In this document: in pieces, positions 1-22,600 of the stretch
How positions within the stretch are numbered: the first letter of the stretch is position 1
How the letters are laid out: every line of letters begins with the position of its first letter
DNA from: Haliclystus octoradiatus
Taxonomy: Eukaryota; Cnidaria; Staurozoa; Stauromedusae; Haliclystidae
Assembly (NCBI GenBank): GCA_916610825.1
Contig: OU744452.1
Coordinates: 4,375,543 to 4,439,542 of the forward strand
Length of the DNA stretch: 64,000 nucleotides
Direction: 5' to 3'
The notes under the pieces: model-generated
Told to the model about the DNA's origin: nothing
Seen by the model: the letters and a program-made list of their open reading frames with translations, nothing else
Database searches by the model: none
Program-made: the position numbers and the translations under genes

Positions 1-953
1 AAAATTGGCACATTACCGTCGTTTTTGATGTAATCCGGAGTTTCTAGAACGGAATTGTCTGCTTGGACCATCAACAGGATGTGCTTTTCTAGTTTTCTAC
101 AGAAATATTTTGAGACTTTACTCAAAGCTACTCGAGACATGTATAGCTTTTCAGAATCTGTACATCAATTTTATATGAGACAGCATAACACATGAAACCA
201 GAGGAGAATTCTGTAATTGAAATACGTATCCTTATGTAAAAGATAATAGAAATATTTGATCTTGTATAATTTATAACTCCATTTTCTAAAACTTTCATCT
301 ATCTATCATACATTAAGGGATAAATCTTATACAGTTTGAAAAGTTCTGTTTTCGACATTTTCTTACAATATTTCTACAAAATATTCTCCGTTTATAGAAG
401 GATTGGAAATCAATTAGCAACGAAATTATTTATATCGTCAGTCTGTTTATAAAACAGTCAATTTTCCATTTATGAAAGCAGAGAGGCAAATCATTATTCT
501 CTGCTCAAATATCGACCAGCGAAACTCCAACTTTCTTGCGTGTGTTTAATCAATAAACATTCCATTAAGAAAGGGGACGTTGCTTTTCATCAACTTACTG
601 AAACCTGTAAAACAACAGAACCAGTTCAATCTTAGCATAGTCCATCTTAGGAATTCTCAAACTTTAACTGATACAGAACACCTGTAACTTGTGTTTACAA
701 GGGCGACCTAATGATATAAAATCAGTTTCAGACAGATTAATTATCCTTCTATCTGAGGTGGATGATCGCTGTACCCGGAAGCTGTTCTCCATTGTTATAT
801 GTTCTTCATCATAGTTTATTTAGAAATACCTGATTAGTGCATTAACTGATAACAGCACTGTATTAAGACACTGAATGACTAATCAATGTATATACTGCTT
901 TAAGAGGCTAAAGTAATATGCATGTAAACGAGTATTAAGACTTGAAAGAGCTA
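1..953. other. 3' flank of the potassium-channel gene, no gene seen
   Basis: AT-rich DNA downstream of the Kv stop codon. I see no coding exon, RNA gene or clear repeat. Its right part probably holds the 3' UTR of the channel gene. Confidence 0.5.
815..820 (-). other. candidate polyadenylation signal (AATAAA on minus strand)
   Basis: TTTATT on the plus strand reads AATAAA on the minus strand, about 400 nt past the channel stop codon. It is a plausible poly(A) signal, but the motif is common in AT-rich DNA and no transcript evidence is available. Confidence 0.25.
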
Positions 954-1031
954 GCCTGCGTCACAGACTAAAACAATTCAAGAAATGTTGCTAATTAACG
1001 TTCTCGAAATGTTTTGGTCTGTGACGCAGGC
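954..1031. mobile_element. short palindromic MITE with TA target duplication
   Basis: The ends are near-perfect inverted repeats (GCCTGCGTCACAGAC and its complement) flanked by TA on both sides (952-953 and 1032-1033). The same terminal motif bounds a longer element at 36616-36993, so this looks like an internally deleted member of one MITE family. TA duplication suggests Tc1/mariner-type mobilisation. Confidence 0.7.
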
Positions 1032-1217
1032 TAGAAGGAGCTAAACTTTATATAGCATACGTAGAAGCGAGACAAAGAGGCTTACACCTGTACACATAAT
1101 ACATTTACTTAAATTCCTTAATATCCAACTCTAAGTATACGTTATATATATTAAAATTCAAAGAGATCAGCTTTAGTATCAATAGCATAAAATGTACCTT
1201 TATCCGTTGGTAATCGT

Positions 1218-11271
<10,054 letters not shown>

Positions 11272-13017
11272 AGTTCAAATTTTCTAATCGCTAAAATTCG
11301 CTGTTTAATTGTATATATGCATTAAAATCGCAATGTATTAGTTAATGCGTTAGATGATATAACCCATACCATTATATATGTCGACTTCTTCTTCTTGAAA
11401 GAATAGTATAATATGAATATATGATGAAATATTCCTGTTACTACAAGAAATTACAACGAATAAAAGTAACAAATGCAGGTGACCTCTATACTTTATCCAT
11501 GTAAGTCCACAATGTTTTAAGTAATAGCAGTAAACTTCACAAATAATACCAAAAATCTTCAAAATTAAACACCAACCAACTTACACAGTTCAATAAGATG
11601 AAATCTGTTGTAAATTCAATCTGAAACAAATCGAGCACTTGGAGATTTTTAATTTGACTAACAATAATCGTTTGGAATGGAACTGAAGCGAATGTATTTC
11701 ACAAATAGCAAGGAGCAGGTGAAATGGGAGGTTGTACTTTAAAATAAACAAAACAATAGAATAGAAACCATTTCTCTTCCTTTTCTTAACTCGTTCTTTT
11801 TGCGTACTAGAGATACCGCGATTATTGAACGTTAATGGCAATCATAAAAAATATCAACTGTATATCAATAATTTCTTGTAGTATAATTCCATTTATATAA
11901 TACCATTTGTATAGCTGTCTGTTATAAATGTCAAACGAACAAAATGCACAATCGTTATAAGATGAATTCTTCGTGTGCTTAATTTTCTTGCGTCAATAAA
12001 TCTACCTTACAATTACAATGCTTCTCCTTGGCAACTGAGCAGTTTGTCATATCAGCGCATGCGTGATATTTCAGCAGCTGTATGCTTTAGCAGGTGCATT
12101 TTTGGTGTGTCCACCACAAATTTATGTAAATGAACCATTTACCCAATATACTCACAGGAAAGCAGACCGAGCAGGATACAGAAGCATTATAGGAAAGCTG
12201 AAAGTTGCAAATGGTTGACATGGTGACAGTGTCAAGTTCAATCAATATGTCGTTGTCGTAGTAACAAGGATAAAGATGGCAGATGGATTCAAAAAACCAT
12301 CTGTTTGCATTTCTGACGCTTTATCTTTCCTTAATGCTGGAATAAAATAATTTATTCAAACCAACTCAAAGAGTCTTTGCAAAGAGTCAACAAATATTTC
12401 AACATACAAGCCACATTTTCAACAAAAATAGTAGATAAATATACAAATAAACGCAATCAACAGGGTATTTATGAATTATGATTAACAAACGAATGAGTAC
12501 CATTATGTACATAAGCAGTCATTTGTAAATGAAAAATTGCCTTGTTCAGAATGCTGATTAAAAAAAGTCTAAAATGGACATACCATCTGGGATCTTGTAA
12601 AATGACATCACCTTCCCACACAGAAGACATCATTTTAGAAGAATACATTTTAGGTCTAGATATTCATATATGTGACTTTGTTATCTTTTTCAAAATAATA
12701 GTGAATGAAAAGGAAAGATGACTGTTGATAATGTTAATCAGTTTAAAATTGTTAGAAAACGGTTTTACTGAAACAGATCAATATTAACACTGCCTTGTCT
12801 ACCATCTGTTGTTGTTTAACAAAAAAGCTTCATTTTTCATTTTTTATCAGACTTATCAGCAGGGCAACATAACTCATGTTCAAGAAAAATGTTCCTAATT
12901 CTTTTTAATAAAAATGAAATTCTTTTTAAACTGTTCTCATATTTGACATTTTTCACTGAGCTAGAAAATGAAATTTCTTCGACAGCAAAGGGCATTATTT
13001 TTTAAAAAATAATAACA
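11272..13017. other. upstream region of the Kv gene
   Basis: Non-coding between the divergent genes. It should contain the channel promoter, but I cannot place a TATA box or start site. A GCGCATGCG palindrome near 12056 resembles an NRF-1 site; this is only suggestive. Confidence 0.4.
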
Positions 13018-13808
13018 CACATGCAACAAACACTAAACCATAAAAATGTTATGAAAGTGTTGTGAAAACACCGTGAAAATGTAAAATCTGAAAAGAACAA
13101 ATTTTGTAGGCCATGAAAAAGTTACAAAACCATGAAAACTTCCACATTCACAATATTAAAATGTGAATTTCATGCCAAGAAAATGTCATGAAAACCCCCT
13201 GGAACTTCATGCTTTTATCATGGTTTTGCTCCTAGAATAGCTGGTTGTTTTGTTCTTATTAAGATGATTTGTGATGACCCGGAGATGACTTAAATAAAGC
13301 ACTATATATTATTTCCATATCAATATGTGCCTAATTTTTAATTATTCTTTAAGACACATTGTATGCCCACGAAAAAGATTAAGACAATTTGATCAGTATG
13401 CAATCAAATACTATAATGAAAACAACACCGGTACATAATAAAATTAATTAGTTAAAGGACTCAATAAATCTCCATACATAATCCATTATTAAAATCCCGA
13501 TTAAAATCCCACATAAGTTTATGAGTAATATCCGTATACGTAAAAAGATTGAAAGTTTAGACAATATCCCAAACTTTAGGGCTTACGCTTCATTCAAGAT
13601 GCATGACATGCAACTACTGACGCCATTGCGACTTCACGGCATTTTCAAGGTCTTTTTACAATTTAATATCATGAATATGGATGTTAATCATGGTTTTCAA
13701 ACTTATTCGTGGCTTAAAAAAGTTGTGGTTTTTACCTTTTTACATTTTCATGGTGTTTTCACAATTACACTTTCATGACATTCTCATGGTTTTGTTGTTG
13801 GTAGTGCC
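13018..13808. mobile_element. foldback element with about 160-bp inverted arms
   Basis: The arm at about 13018-13200 (ACCATAAAAATGTTATGAAAG, then GTGAAAACACCGTGAAAATG) recurs inverted at about 13630-13808. The arms enclose about 430 bp without coding potential. They are themselves rich in short CATGAAAA-type repeats. Likely a non-autonomous foldback DNA transposon; target duplication not resolved. Confidence 0.65.
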
Positions 13809-14489
13809 GGTTGTTGCAGTGAGATCGAAATTGACTTGGACTTGATCTATTTATATATGCACTCAGGATATGCACTAGATATACGAGGATGAACAGAAAT
13901 ATACCCGTCCCCTTTATTTTAGTACCGTTTTGGTATCATATACATGCTGGCAATTTGGTGAATCAATTTTCAAATTATATGTACTACCTGCTGTGAACTG
14001 CCCAAACGCTCTGCTGTAAGTGTCCATAATGGTATTTTAAATCCTTCTGTAACAAAAAACTATTGGAATACTATATATATATATATATATACTATATATA
14101 TATATATATTCTATTATATTAAACAATAATGTGTCTAGTGCAATGTAACGGTATGATTTCCAGAAAGAAAAGCTAAGAAGTAGGGCTTTGGCAACTCCCA
14201 GTCTATATTTACAAGAATTTTGTTAGAATATAACTGTACTACTTTCATTAAGAGTTGTCTTAATGGAGATAATCAGCAGCATGGATCTGTTCTATACATT
14301 ATATACATTATAGTTTCTTTTATTGGACCTGAAAAGTTAAAGAAAAACAATGAGTAGGTACATATAGTCACAACTATAATACAGTCAAATGGGGATAGCA
14401 TTTGGGCCACACAGGTATATGGTAAGGAACTGAAATTGGTACAGCTGTAGAAACAACACAGAAACTATAGAAAGGATTGTTACTGGTTT
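13809..14489. other. intergenic, no gene seen
   Basis: AT-rich spacer containing two (TA)n stretches at about 14071-14109. No coding similarity. Confidence 0.5.
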
Positions 14490-15054
14490 CCAATGTTGAA
14501 AATAATACTAATACGACATAGCTTCGCATTCTTTTATGATTTTACAAAAGCTACTTTATTTAATACCTTCTTTGCAAGTGTTCACACGAAGGACAACAAT
14601 GATTTGCCTTCATTTCCAAGAATAATCAGTGATGAAACCTCGTTTTGTTTTACAGAGTTTTCATTTGATAGAGTTTACGATGCCCTTGAAGACCTTCCAA
14701 CATCATCATCTAGATCGCCTAACGGTTATCCTGAATTTTTTTTTATATCTGTTGCACAAGAGATTGCGGCCTTTTGCCTTATTTGTATGTAATTTTCTTG
14801 AAAAGTGGCATATACGGCTAACAATTCGGAAACTTGCAATAATTAATCCAATATTTAAGAAAAGTAGCTCTTCTAATCGCACCAATTACAGACCGATTTT
14901 CCTTACTTGCATTATGTGTAAAGTAATGGAGTCAATTATTGTTCAAGACATGGTGTCGTATTTATTTAAGTTCAATTTAATTTTAAAAAAGCAGTACGGC
15001 TTTCTTGCCAAAAGATCAACAACTGCTCAATTGGTAGTAGCAATTAACCAATGG
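14490..15054 (+). mobile_element. LINE fragment: reverse-transcriptase N-terminal part
   Basis: Two overlapping frames joined by a frameshift near 14770-14800 read as the segment before and into the RT domain of a CR1/jockey-type non-LTR retrotransposon. The first holds LFNTFFASVHTKDN and a conserved pre-RT block; the second holds LAIINPIFKKSSSSNRTNYRPI, then QYGFLAKRSTTAQL. The catalytic YADD/FADD part is missing. A SINE is inserted at the right end. This is a dead 5'- and 3'-truncated copy in the spacer between the two host genes. The exact LINE clade is uncertain. Confidence 0.82.
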
Positions 15055-15431
15055 TGTAAAAAGAAAGTAATGTAGACGCTGTCACCCTACCGAAGGCACC
15101 CGTACCACTCCTCTATTTCTAGATGAATGGCTTTTTTCGTTGAGAGCAATGATTTTAAACGCTCTTTGTTGATCTCAGCCGCGACACTGCAGATCAATTT
15201 CAACAGATTTCATGGCAGATAGGTCTTGATTGTGCTACTACTTAAATACACCGCAGCTACTCACAATGCAGTTCCCTCTGGACCATTCCATCCGCCATCC
15301 TCAGATGGTACTCACTTGATGTGTCAGATAAAGTCAAGGCTGAGTTGACCTTTGGGGGATTTGAACCACTGTCGATCAGATATTATCCGATCTGAAGTTC
15401 GGTTGCCCTGCCATCTGAGCTAATCCTCCTT
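15055..15431 (-). mobile_element. tRNA-derived SINE with perfect target-site duplication
   Basis: On the minus strand the element opens with a tRNA-like head: A box TAGCTCAGATGG and B box GGTTCAAATCC, spaced as in a tRNA. A unique body and a T-rich tail (TTACTTTCTTTTTACA) follow. TTAACCAATGG is duplicated exactly at 15044-15054 and 15432-15442, so the borders are well defined at 377 bp. It sits inside the LINE fragment. The body near the tail recurs at about 43990-44100, showing a dispersed family. Pol III transcription is expected from the boxes, and mobilisation by a LINE in trans is inferred. Confidence 0.85.
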
Positions 15432-15442
15432 TTAACCAATGG

Positions 15443-16601
15443 CGTGAGTCTCAAATAAGCGTAATAATGTCAAAACTGCTCAAAAAGAAATAATGTCGGA
15501 GGAATGAGCTCCAACGGCTAAGTCAATAATTCTCAAGGTATTGCCGAGTCACTGACCTAACGTGTAATTAAGATAAATGGAAAAATAGATATAAAAAATC
15601 TTTCCATTTATTAGTTGGCAGTTTAAATGACAATTTTAAAATTGATTTTGACAGGATCATCGTTCCGACATGCTATACAATGAGCGGCAAGTTGCTGCCG
15701 ATGCGATAGCACCTGTTAGGCATTAGTTTTAATGTGCTAATAATAGTGAATCTCGACTAAAGTGGAGGCTCAAAAAACCGCAGAAAGTGGTGTTTAAGAC
15801 CCTCTTTGAGTACGTTTTAATAGAGTCTTTCTGTAAATAGGGAGTCCATATATTAGTGGCCGATTCCAAATCGTTCGATCATTACTGCATAAGCTATTAT
15901 AAGAGAAGACGCAGCCGGGTGCCTCGATGGTTTGAGGACAATGAAACAAATGCGATATTTGCGACATTTGCCAGATCTGATGATAATCTAGCTGTATTCT
16001 ATTGCATTGGGTTTATTGTTACCAAAAGAAAAATAATTTACCTTTCGAGTGCTGAACCTTTTATTTAATAATTTTAACATACTTTTATTTGCAATTTGTA
16101 CATCATTTATCAAAGTTTTTTCAAGCTAAAAAATTGATCTGCCCACAGATGGTTTAATGGTTATCTTTAATTATGCTCTTAATTATTGAGTCATGGGAAC
16201 AGTGGGGGGGAGTGTGTGGGGTGCTTTCACTTGATTACCTAGATTTGATGTTTGTAGGTAGCGGAATAAGCAGCATTTCCAAAACAAATATCATATGAAA
16301 ACTTAACAACCAGCTAATAGCGCTATATAGTCGGCCGGTTATATACTATCTGTTGTAAATCAAATATTGCATTTATAGTTATTTCATTTATGATAATGAA
16401 ATAATTATATTTCTTATACATGTTTGTGCAATATGACTTTTTGGAGGAGAAATCATCATATCACTTTGAGCCTGGGCACCGCCCCTTCCCCTACGCGAAT
16501 CAAAACAATCACGTGTTTTCATCGTCACTTCAAAATGGCAGCCGTTGGTTGATGTTGCAAACGTTGATAATCTCGACAGCGCTTGACTTGGATTTGGTAA
16601 A
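15443..16601. other. spacer and glycogen synthase upstream region
   Basis: No recognisable coding sequence. An open frame at 15856-16068 is unlike any family I know and is probably chance or residual transposon. The last 200 bp upstream of 16602 should contain the GYS promoter and 5' UTR; it is locally less AT-rich and contains a CACGTG at 16510-16515. Confidence 0.4.
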
Positions 16602-16695
16602 ATGGCATACATGGACCGTAGATCAAGATCCCCTGCACCAGAAACTATTGATTCAAAGTTTGTATTTGAAATTGCATGGGAAGTTGCTAACAAGG
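16602..16695 (+). CDS. GYS: GYS exon 1 (start codon)
   Basis: The ATG at 16602 opens a frame reading through RRSRSPAPE to [12 protein letters not shown], then donor GTAAGC at 16696. It ends one base into the Val codon of NKVGG, which exactly fits exon 2 starting at 39679. A second in-frame ATG occurs at codon 4. Confidence 0.9.
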
Positions 16696-19600
16696 GTAAG
16701 CAGGAATGCAGGAATGGTAATATTATTCTGGATTTAGCGACTTAGCGTAGCCCGTAGGCTAGTAGGCCCATCGTTTTCAAGCCCATCCAACTGGCCTTGA
16801 TGAAGTGATTATCCAAATTGCTTTTGAATGTTGTAGTTCGCCGTGCTTCTAGGTTATATAACTATAATTGTGCTCAAATCAATTAATAATAACAACCTAA
16901 TCAAATCATAATGTTATTATTTAGGTCTAGGCCTATTCAGATTTCAGTAAGACATTCCTGTGTTGTTTACCAGGCAAGCGACGCTCGACGCGGGCAACGT
17001 GACGTAATATCACTCCACTCAAATTTGATTCTGTTTACTTCGTGGTCTCTACTGATGCCAATGCCAGTATATTCTTTATAATGCCGTTCGAGTCCCTTCA
17101 GAAGTTGTTTTCTTACAATATGTCAGTGTTCTTAATTTAGAATTAAGTAGGCCTAGTATTAGTAGAGAGTTTCAGATTTCTTGAACAACGACGTTAGAGA
17201 CATGCGCAGCGCGTGTGAACGGTTCAAGGCCATTCTATCATCGTCGTGAACGGTGCAAATACAATATATTTTATTATCATTATTTTCAGTAAAAGTTTCT
17301 TCGAAAAACATTTCAAGATAAAGGATAGCGACAAAAAATAAACAGACTTAGGTTTAAACAACGTTTTGCAATAGCTTAATTGCATCTTCAGGTTAAAAGG
17401 AATAACATATAAAATTACAAAGTATTTATAGTAAATATTTACGTGATTATAAAATTGGGTAGAAAACAATACAACAAAGATAATATATTATTTACTTAGG
17501 TAGAGTTATACAAATAGCCTAGACCAGACGGAATCCTTCTGAGTGTTGAGGATCGGACTTAGCTCTTTGATTGATAGCATTTCATGAATTAAACAATCAA
17601 ACTTATTGGTGCACTTCCTCAGTACAGAAATAAGATGTCCTGAATTTTTGACATTTTTATTGTGAGTTTGTAAGTGTAAACCGACTGCCGACCCACAATG
17701 TTCGTCAATACGTTGATGTAGATGCCGGCGAGTAAAGCCGACATAACTCGCATCGCACCAGTCACACTGGAATAGAAAAACAACGCATTGACGAGACAGT
17801 AAAGCCGGCCTCGGTTCACGCACACGAACATCGTCAATTATTTTTCTAGATTTAAAAACTGGTCGAAAGCTCTGTCCGACTTCTACACTCAGAGTTTTCA
17901 ATTGTCGCCGTAGTGAATTGGCTGAAACCTGGTCTTTGTAAGGCAAAACAATGTTAATTGCATCTCTTTTGTTGTGGGTTATTTTGTCTAATTCTACATT
18001 ATTAGGTAAATTAAACTTAGAAATACAAAAACTAATTAAGGAAATAGGATATTTAAGTTTTAAAAATATGTTTTTGATAGTAATACATTCAGAATCAAAT
18101 AAATAATCATTAGATGATAAACGGCGTGCTTGATCAAGCATCGTTAATAGCAGCCCCCGTTTGTATTTCGTGTCCACATGACTATTATAATGCAACAATA
18201 GCCCATTGTCAGTGGGTTTGCGGTAAACCGAAGTTTCAATACTACAATTAGTTCTTTTTAGTAATATACCGATAAATGGTATCTGATTTCTATCTTCTAT
18301 TTCAAGAGTGAAATTTAATTCTGAATTATCATTCAATAATTTGAGAAAGCTATTAGCACTTTCAATACTAGGCATAACTGCTATGGTGTCATCAACATAA
18401 CGACGATAATAATTTGGTAATAAATCCTGTTCTTGTAATTTTTGTTCCAAATCACACATGAATATGTTGGCCATCAAGGGTCCAAGAGGTGATCCCATGG
18501 CAACGCCGTCAATTTGTTCAAAAAGTTCGCCTTCAAATTGAAACAATTGGTTCTTGGTTGCTAATAATAGCAACTCTGCAAGTTCACTGGGCGTTAACGA
18601 TAGCTTGTGAGTTTGATTGAACCAGTCATCTTTGAAGGCTTTTTGGACTAGTATATCTTTAGTTTTTTCAACAGGGATATTGGTAAATAATGATGACACG
18701 TCATATGATACTAATATATCAGAGTTATTAATTGTTGTAGTTTTAATTTCTTCACAAAAATCAAAAACATCATTAATAGTGTAGAGATTGCACGATAAAG
18801 GTTGCAATTTTTCATCTAACCATTTTGCAAGTCCAAAGTTATAGGTAGGCCTATTGGTAGCAGATAAAATCGGTCGCATAGTTAAAGGATTTTTATGTGT
18901 CTTTGGCAGACCATATAGTCCAGTCAATCTAGATCGAAAAAACACGGAACCCAGGACAAATTGCAACACAAGCTTTTTTTACAGATTCTAGAACAGAATT
19001 TAACGCTTAACAACATACTGAAAATCGAGAAAAATCGAGGTGGCGGAACATTACTTTATTTGCATTTGAAGTCACAAATTATTAACCCTTTCTAAAACGC
19101 CATTATGCCTCCATCTAAACGTCTGCGCACAGGCTGAGCGCGACATGTTTTCGGAAAACTGTCAAATTTTGATCGAAAGACAATACAACAAGATGGTAGA
19201 CATCGTTCGCGTATCATTCAGGTTTGCGTATGATTTTTTATGGTTTAATGGTGAAATGGTACACTTTCCTCCTAATTTTGGTACTCAAAGATATTTGATT
19301 CGAAGAAACTCTCTCACGAATTAATTCATAATGGAATTTTATCAGTTCGAAAAGTCTCCCAGTTGCAGAGGAAAACGAAGGATGACAGGCATTATCAAGG
19401 ACAAGGTTCAAAGCACAAATCTGTAGATATTCAATAGGGCCTAACACTTCTTGTATTGGCTTTCTATTTTCCAAAATCAAGGTCAGTATTTTAATTAAAA
19501 GTAAGTGAAACATATTTTTAATGAATTATATTCAATTATTCTAATGTTTGTTTGATATGTAGCATGATCATGAAATCATGATGTGAAAATAAAAACGATC

Positions 19601-22600
19601 ATAAGGAATAAGGATTCAGTTCTCAGTTGTTTGTTAAGACATAGTGGTTTAGACAGGATGCAAGACTCCCAGATATTTTGATGTAAATGCATGTACAATT
19701 GCCAATTCCTATGGGCTCTGCTGTAACAGTATTACACATGATAGCATCAATTCTGCTGAGTGATCCGAATCAGGACCAATAACATTTGTTGGCCTATTAT
19801 CTTTATTTCTGACATAGTTTGGCAGCATATTAATGCACCCCGTATAACAGTGCATACAACTGTTGGCCCCCTATATGCCATGGCAATAACGTATTTACGT
19901 ACTCAATCTGTACAATTTCACGCATAGCATAATGAAAGTTTCAAATTTAATGCATTCAAACGAAAGAGCTTTCTTGAAATTGATTCAATTCAGACCTATC
20001 TGCTTTTATATCGTATTATTAATATTTAGCTGAACATGCAAAGTTTGAACATTTGGTGAACAAGGTGTTTGCAAATAATAAAAATTTTGCATGATAAAAA
20101 TTGGAAAACAGGGTTGAAGTCTTAAAATGGGGTCTGGAGATTCACCCCCTTAAGAACTTTTTGAATTCTGGCGTCCCAAATAGGGAATTTTGCTATGATT
20201 TTATCTGAAATATTCTGTAAAACTTCATGTTTTTGTTTTTATATAACGCAAAAATCATAGATAACGCAATAACGTAGATAAGAATGCCTATTCACGATTT
20301 CACAGACAAATTTTAGGGCAATAACACATCCTGATGAGCCGTAAAAGGCCCCAACTGTTGCTCAACCCCTAATTTACAAACATTGCATGTCTGGTATCAT
20401 GCAACCTAGATATCTTTTGAGCAATTGAGGATGTTCTTGTTATCTTCTGTGGACCCCTAGACCACACATGTTAATTATCGCAACAATGGTTGAATGTCTC
20501 TTCAATCTATTTTGAATGGTTTTATTAGAAATATACATCCATTGTATTCAACATCTATATTATTTTATAATCATAGATAAAGTTTATGATGGTGAAAGTT
20601 ATGGACTCTTTGACCACACCTATTATACTACTGAGGGTGATGAGATGTAACTATAATGCCTAGGAGATGGTCTACTTGATTTATATATATATATATATAT
20701 AAGATGTACCTGTAATGCCTATGGGATGGTTTAATTGAATTATATATACATTCTATGTAACGTAGATATCATTTTATGATGTCAGAAATGTTCCTGTTAT
20801 TGGTACTGGACTCTTGGACCTCACCTATTATACTACTGAGGGTGATTAGATGTACCTGTCATGCCTATGGGATTGTCTACTCGATTTATATTTATATTCT
20901 ATACAACCTAGATAGGATTTTATGATGTCAGAAATGTTCCTGTTCTTGATGTTGGACTCTTGGACCACACCTATTATACTACTGAGGGTGATTTGATGTA
21001 TCTATAATGCATATGGGACGGTCTACTCGATTTATATATATATTCTATGCAACCTAGATAGGATTTTATGATGTCAGAAATGTTCCTGTTATTGGTACTG
21101 GACTCTTGGACCTCACCTATTATACTACTGAGGGTGATTAGATGTACCTGTCATGCCTATGGGATGGTCTACTCGATTTATATTTATATTCTATACAACC
21201 TAGATAGGATTTTATGATGTCAGAAATGTTCCTGTTCTTGATATTGGACTCTTGGACTACACCTATTATACTACTGAGGGTGATTAGATGTATCTATAAT
21301 GCATATGGGATGGTCTACTCGCTTTATATTTATATTCTATACAACCTAGATATGATTATATGATGTCCGAAATGTTCCTGTTCTTGGTATTGGACTCTTT
21401 GACCACACCTATTATTCCATTGAGGGTGATAAGATGTATCTAATATGCATATGGGATAGTCTACTCGATTTATATTTATATTCTATACAACCTAGATAGG
21501 ATTTTATGATGTCAGAAAGGTTCCTGTTCTTGATATTGGACTCTTGGACCACACCTATTATACTATTGAGGGGGTTAGATGTATCTGTGATTCCTATGGG
21601 ATGGTCTACTTAATTTATATACACGTTCTATCTAACCTAGATATGATTTTATGATGCCAGGAATGTTCCTGTTATTCGTATTGGACTCTTGGACCACACC
21701 TATTATACTACTCAGGGTGATAAGATGTATCTAATATGCATATGGAATGGTCTACTTGATTTATATATATATTCTATGCAACCTAGATAGGATTTTATGA
21801 TGTCAGAAATGTTCCTGTTCTTGATATTGGACTCTTGGACCACACCTATTATACTACTGAGGGGGTTAGATGTATCTGTGATGCCTATGGGATGGATTTA
21901 TATATACATTCTATCTAACTTAGATATGATTTTATGATGTCAGGAATGTTCCTATTATTGGTATTGGACTCTTGGACCATACCCATTCACTACTGAGGGT
22001 GATTAGACACATCCTTATTTTGTACGGGATGGTCTACTTGATTTATATATGATTTATTTTGATTTTGCCGATTTGAATAGAATTTAATATTTTAATATTT
22101 GCCTGGTAGTTAATTAATATAATCGTTAGGTACATCGATTTGCCTCTATTTGGAAGGAGTTAATGCGTGTTCTTATGCCAAGCCTCTTTTAATGCGCATT
22201 TGTTATTGATGATAGTACAGTAAAAGTTCAGTAAATTCCCTAATATAATTTTTAGCCTCGTTATGGTTTTTTCTGTTATAATGATCAACTTATGATTTTT
22301 ATTCTATAATTATATTGTGTCACTGAGTGTGTTCTTCTTGATTGCGTACATTCTCTTATTTTTTGAAATATCGCTCAGTTTTTAGCCCTAAATGACACAG
22401 CCTCGCTTTCATGCCGACCGTAACTAATTTCTATAAAATTGAGCACCTTCCGCCACTTCGATTTTTCTCGATTTTTGATATGTTGTTCAGGATAAAATTC
22501 TACCCTATATTCCATAAAAAAAGCTTGTGTTGCAATTTGTCCTTGGTCAAATTTTAGATTGACTGGACTAATATAGATGCGCCAGTCTAGAGCCGTGTGG

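Noticed and set aside
15350-15431. Functional tRNA gene
   Set aside because: A and B boxes are present but the acceptor arms do not pair; it is the head of a SINE with its own target duplication.
16510-16515. CACGTG E-box upstream of the GYS start
   Set aside because: A single 6-bp match has no weight without conservation or binding data.
16388-16737. Open frames of 101 (minus) and 105 (plus) codons over GYS exon 1
   Set aside because: Both are in frames other than the GYS one; the GYS frame matches the family and splices correctly.
19238-19513. 91-codon minus frame in the foldback insertion
   Set aside because: No recognisable family, no splice context, and inside a repetitive element; kept only as a note.
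20400-22050. CRISPR-like array
   Set aside because: Units are contiguous degenerate tandem repeats without distinct spacers, in a eukaryotic intron.
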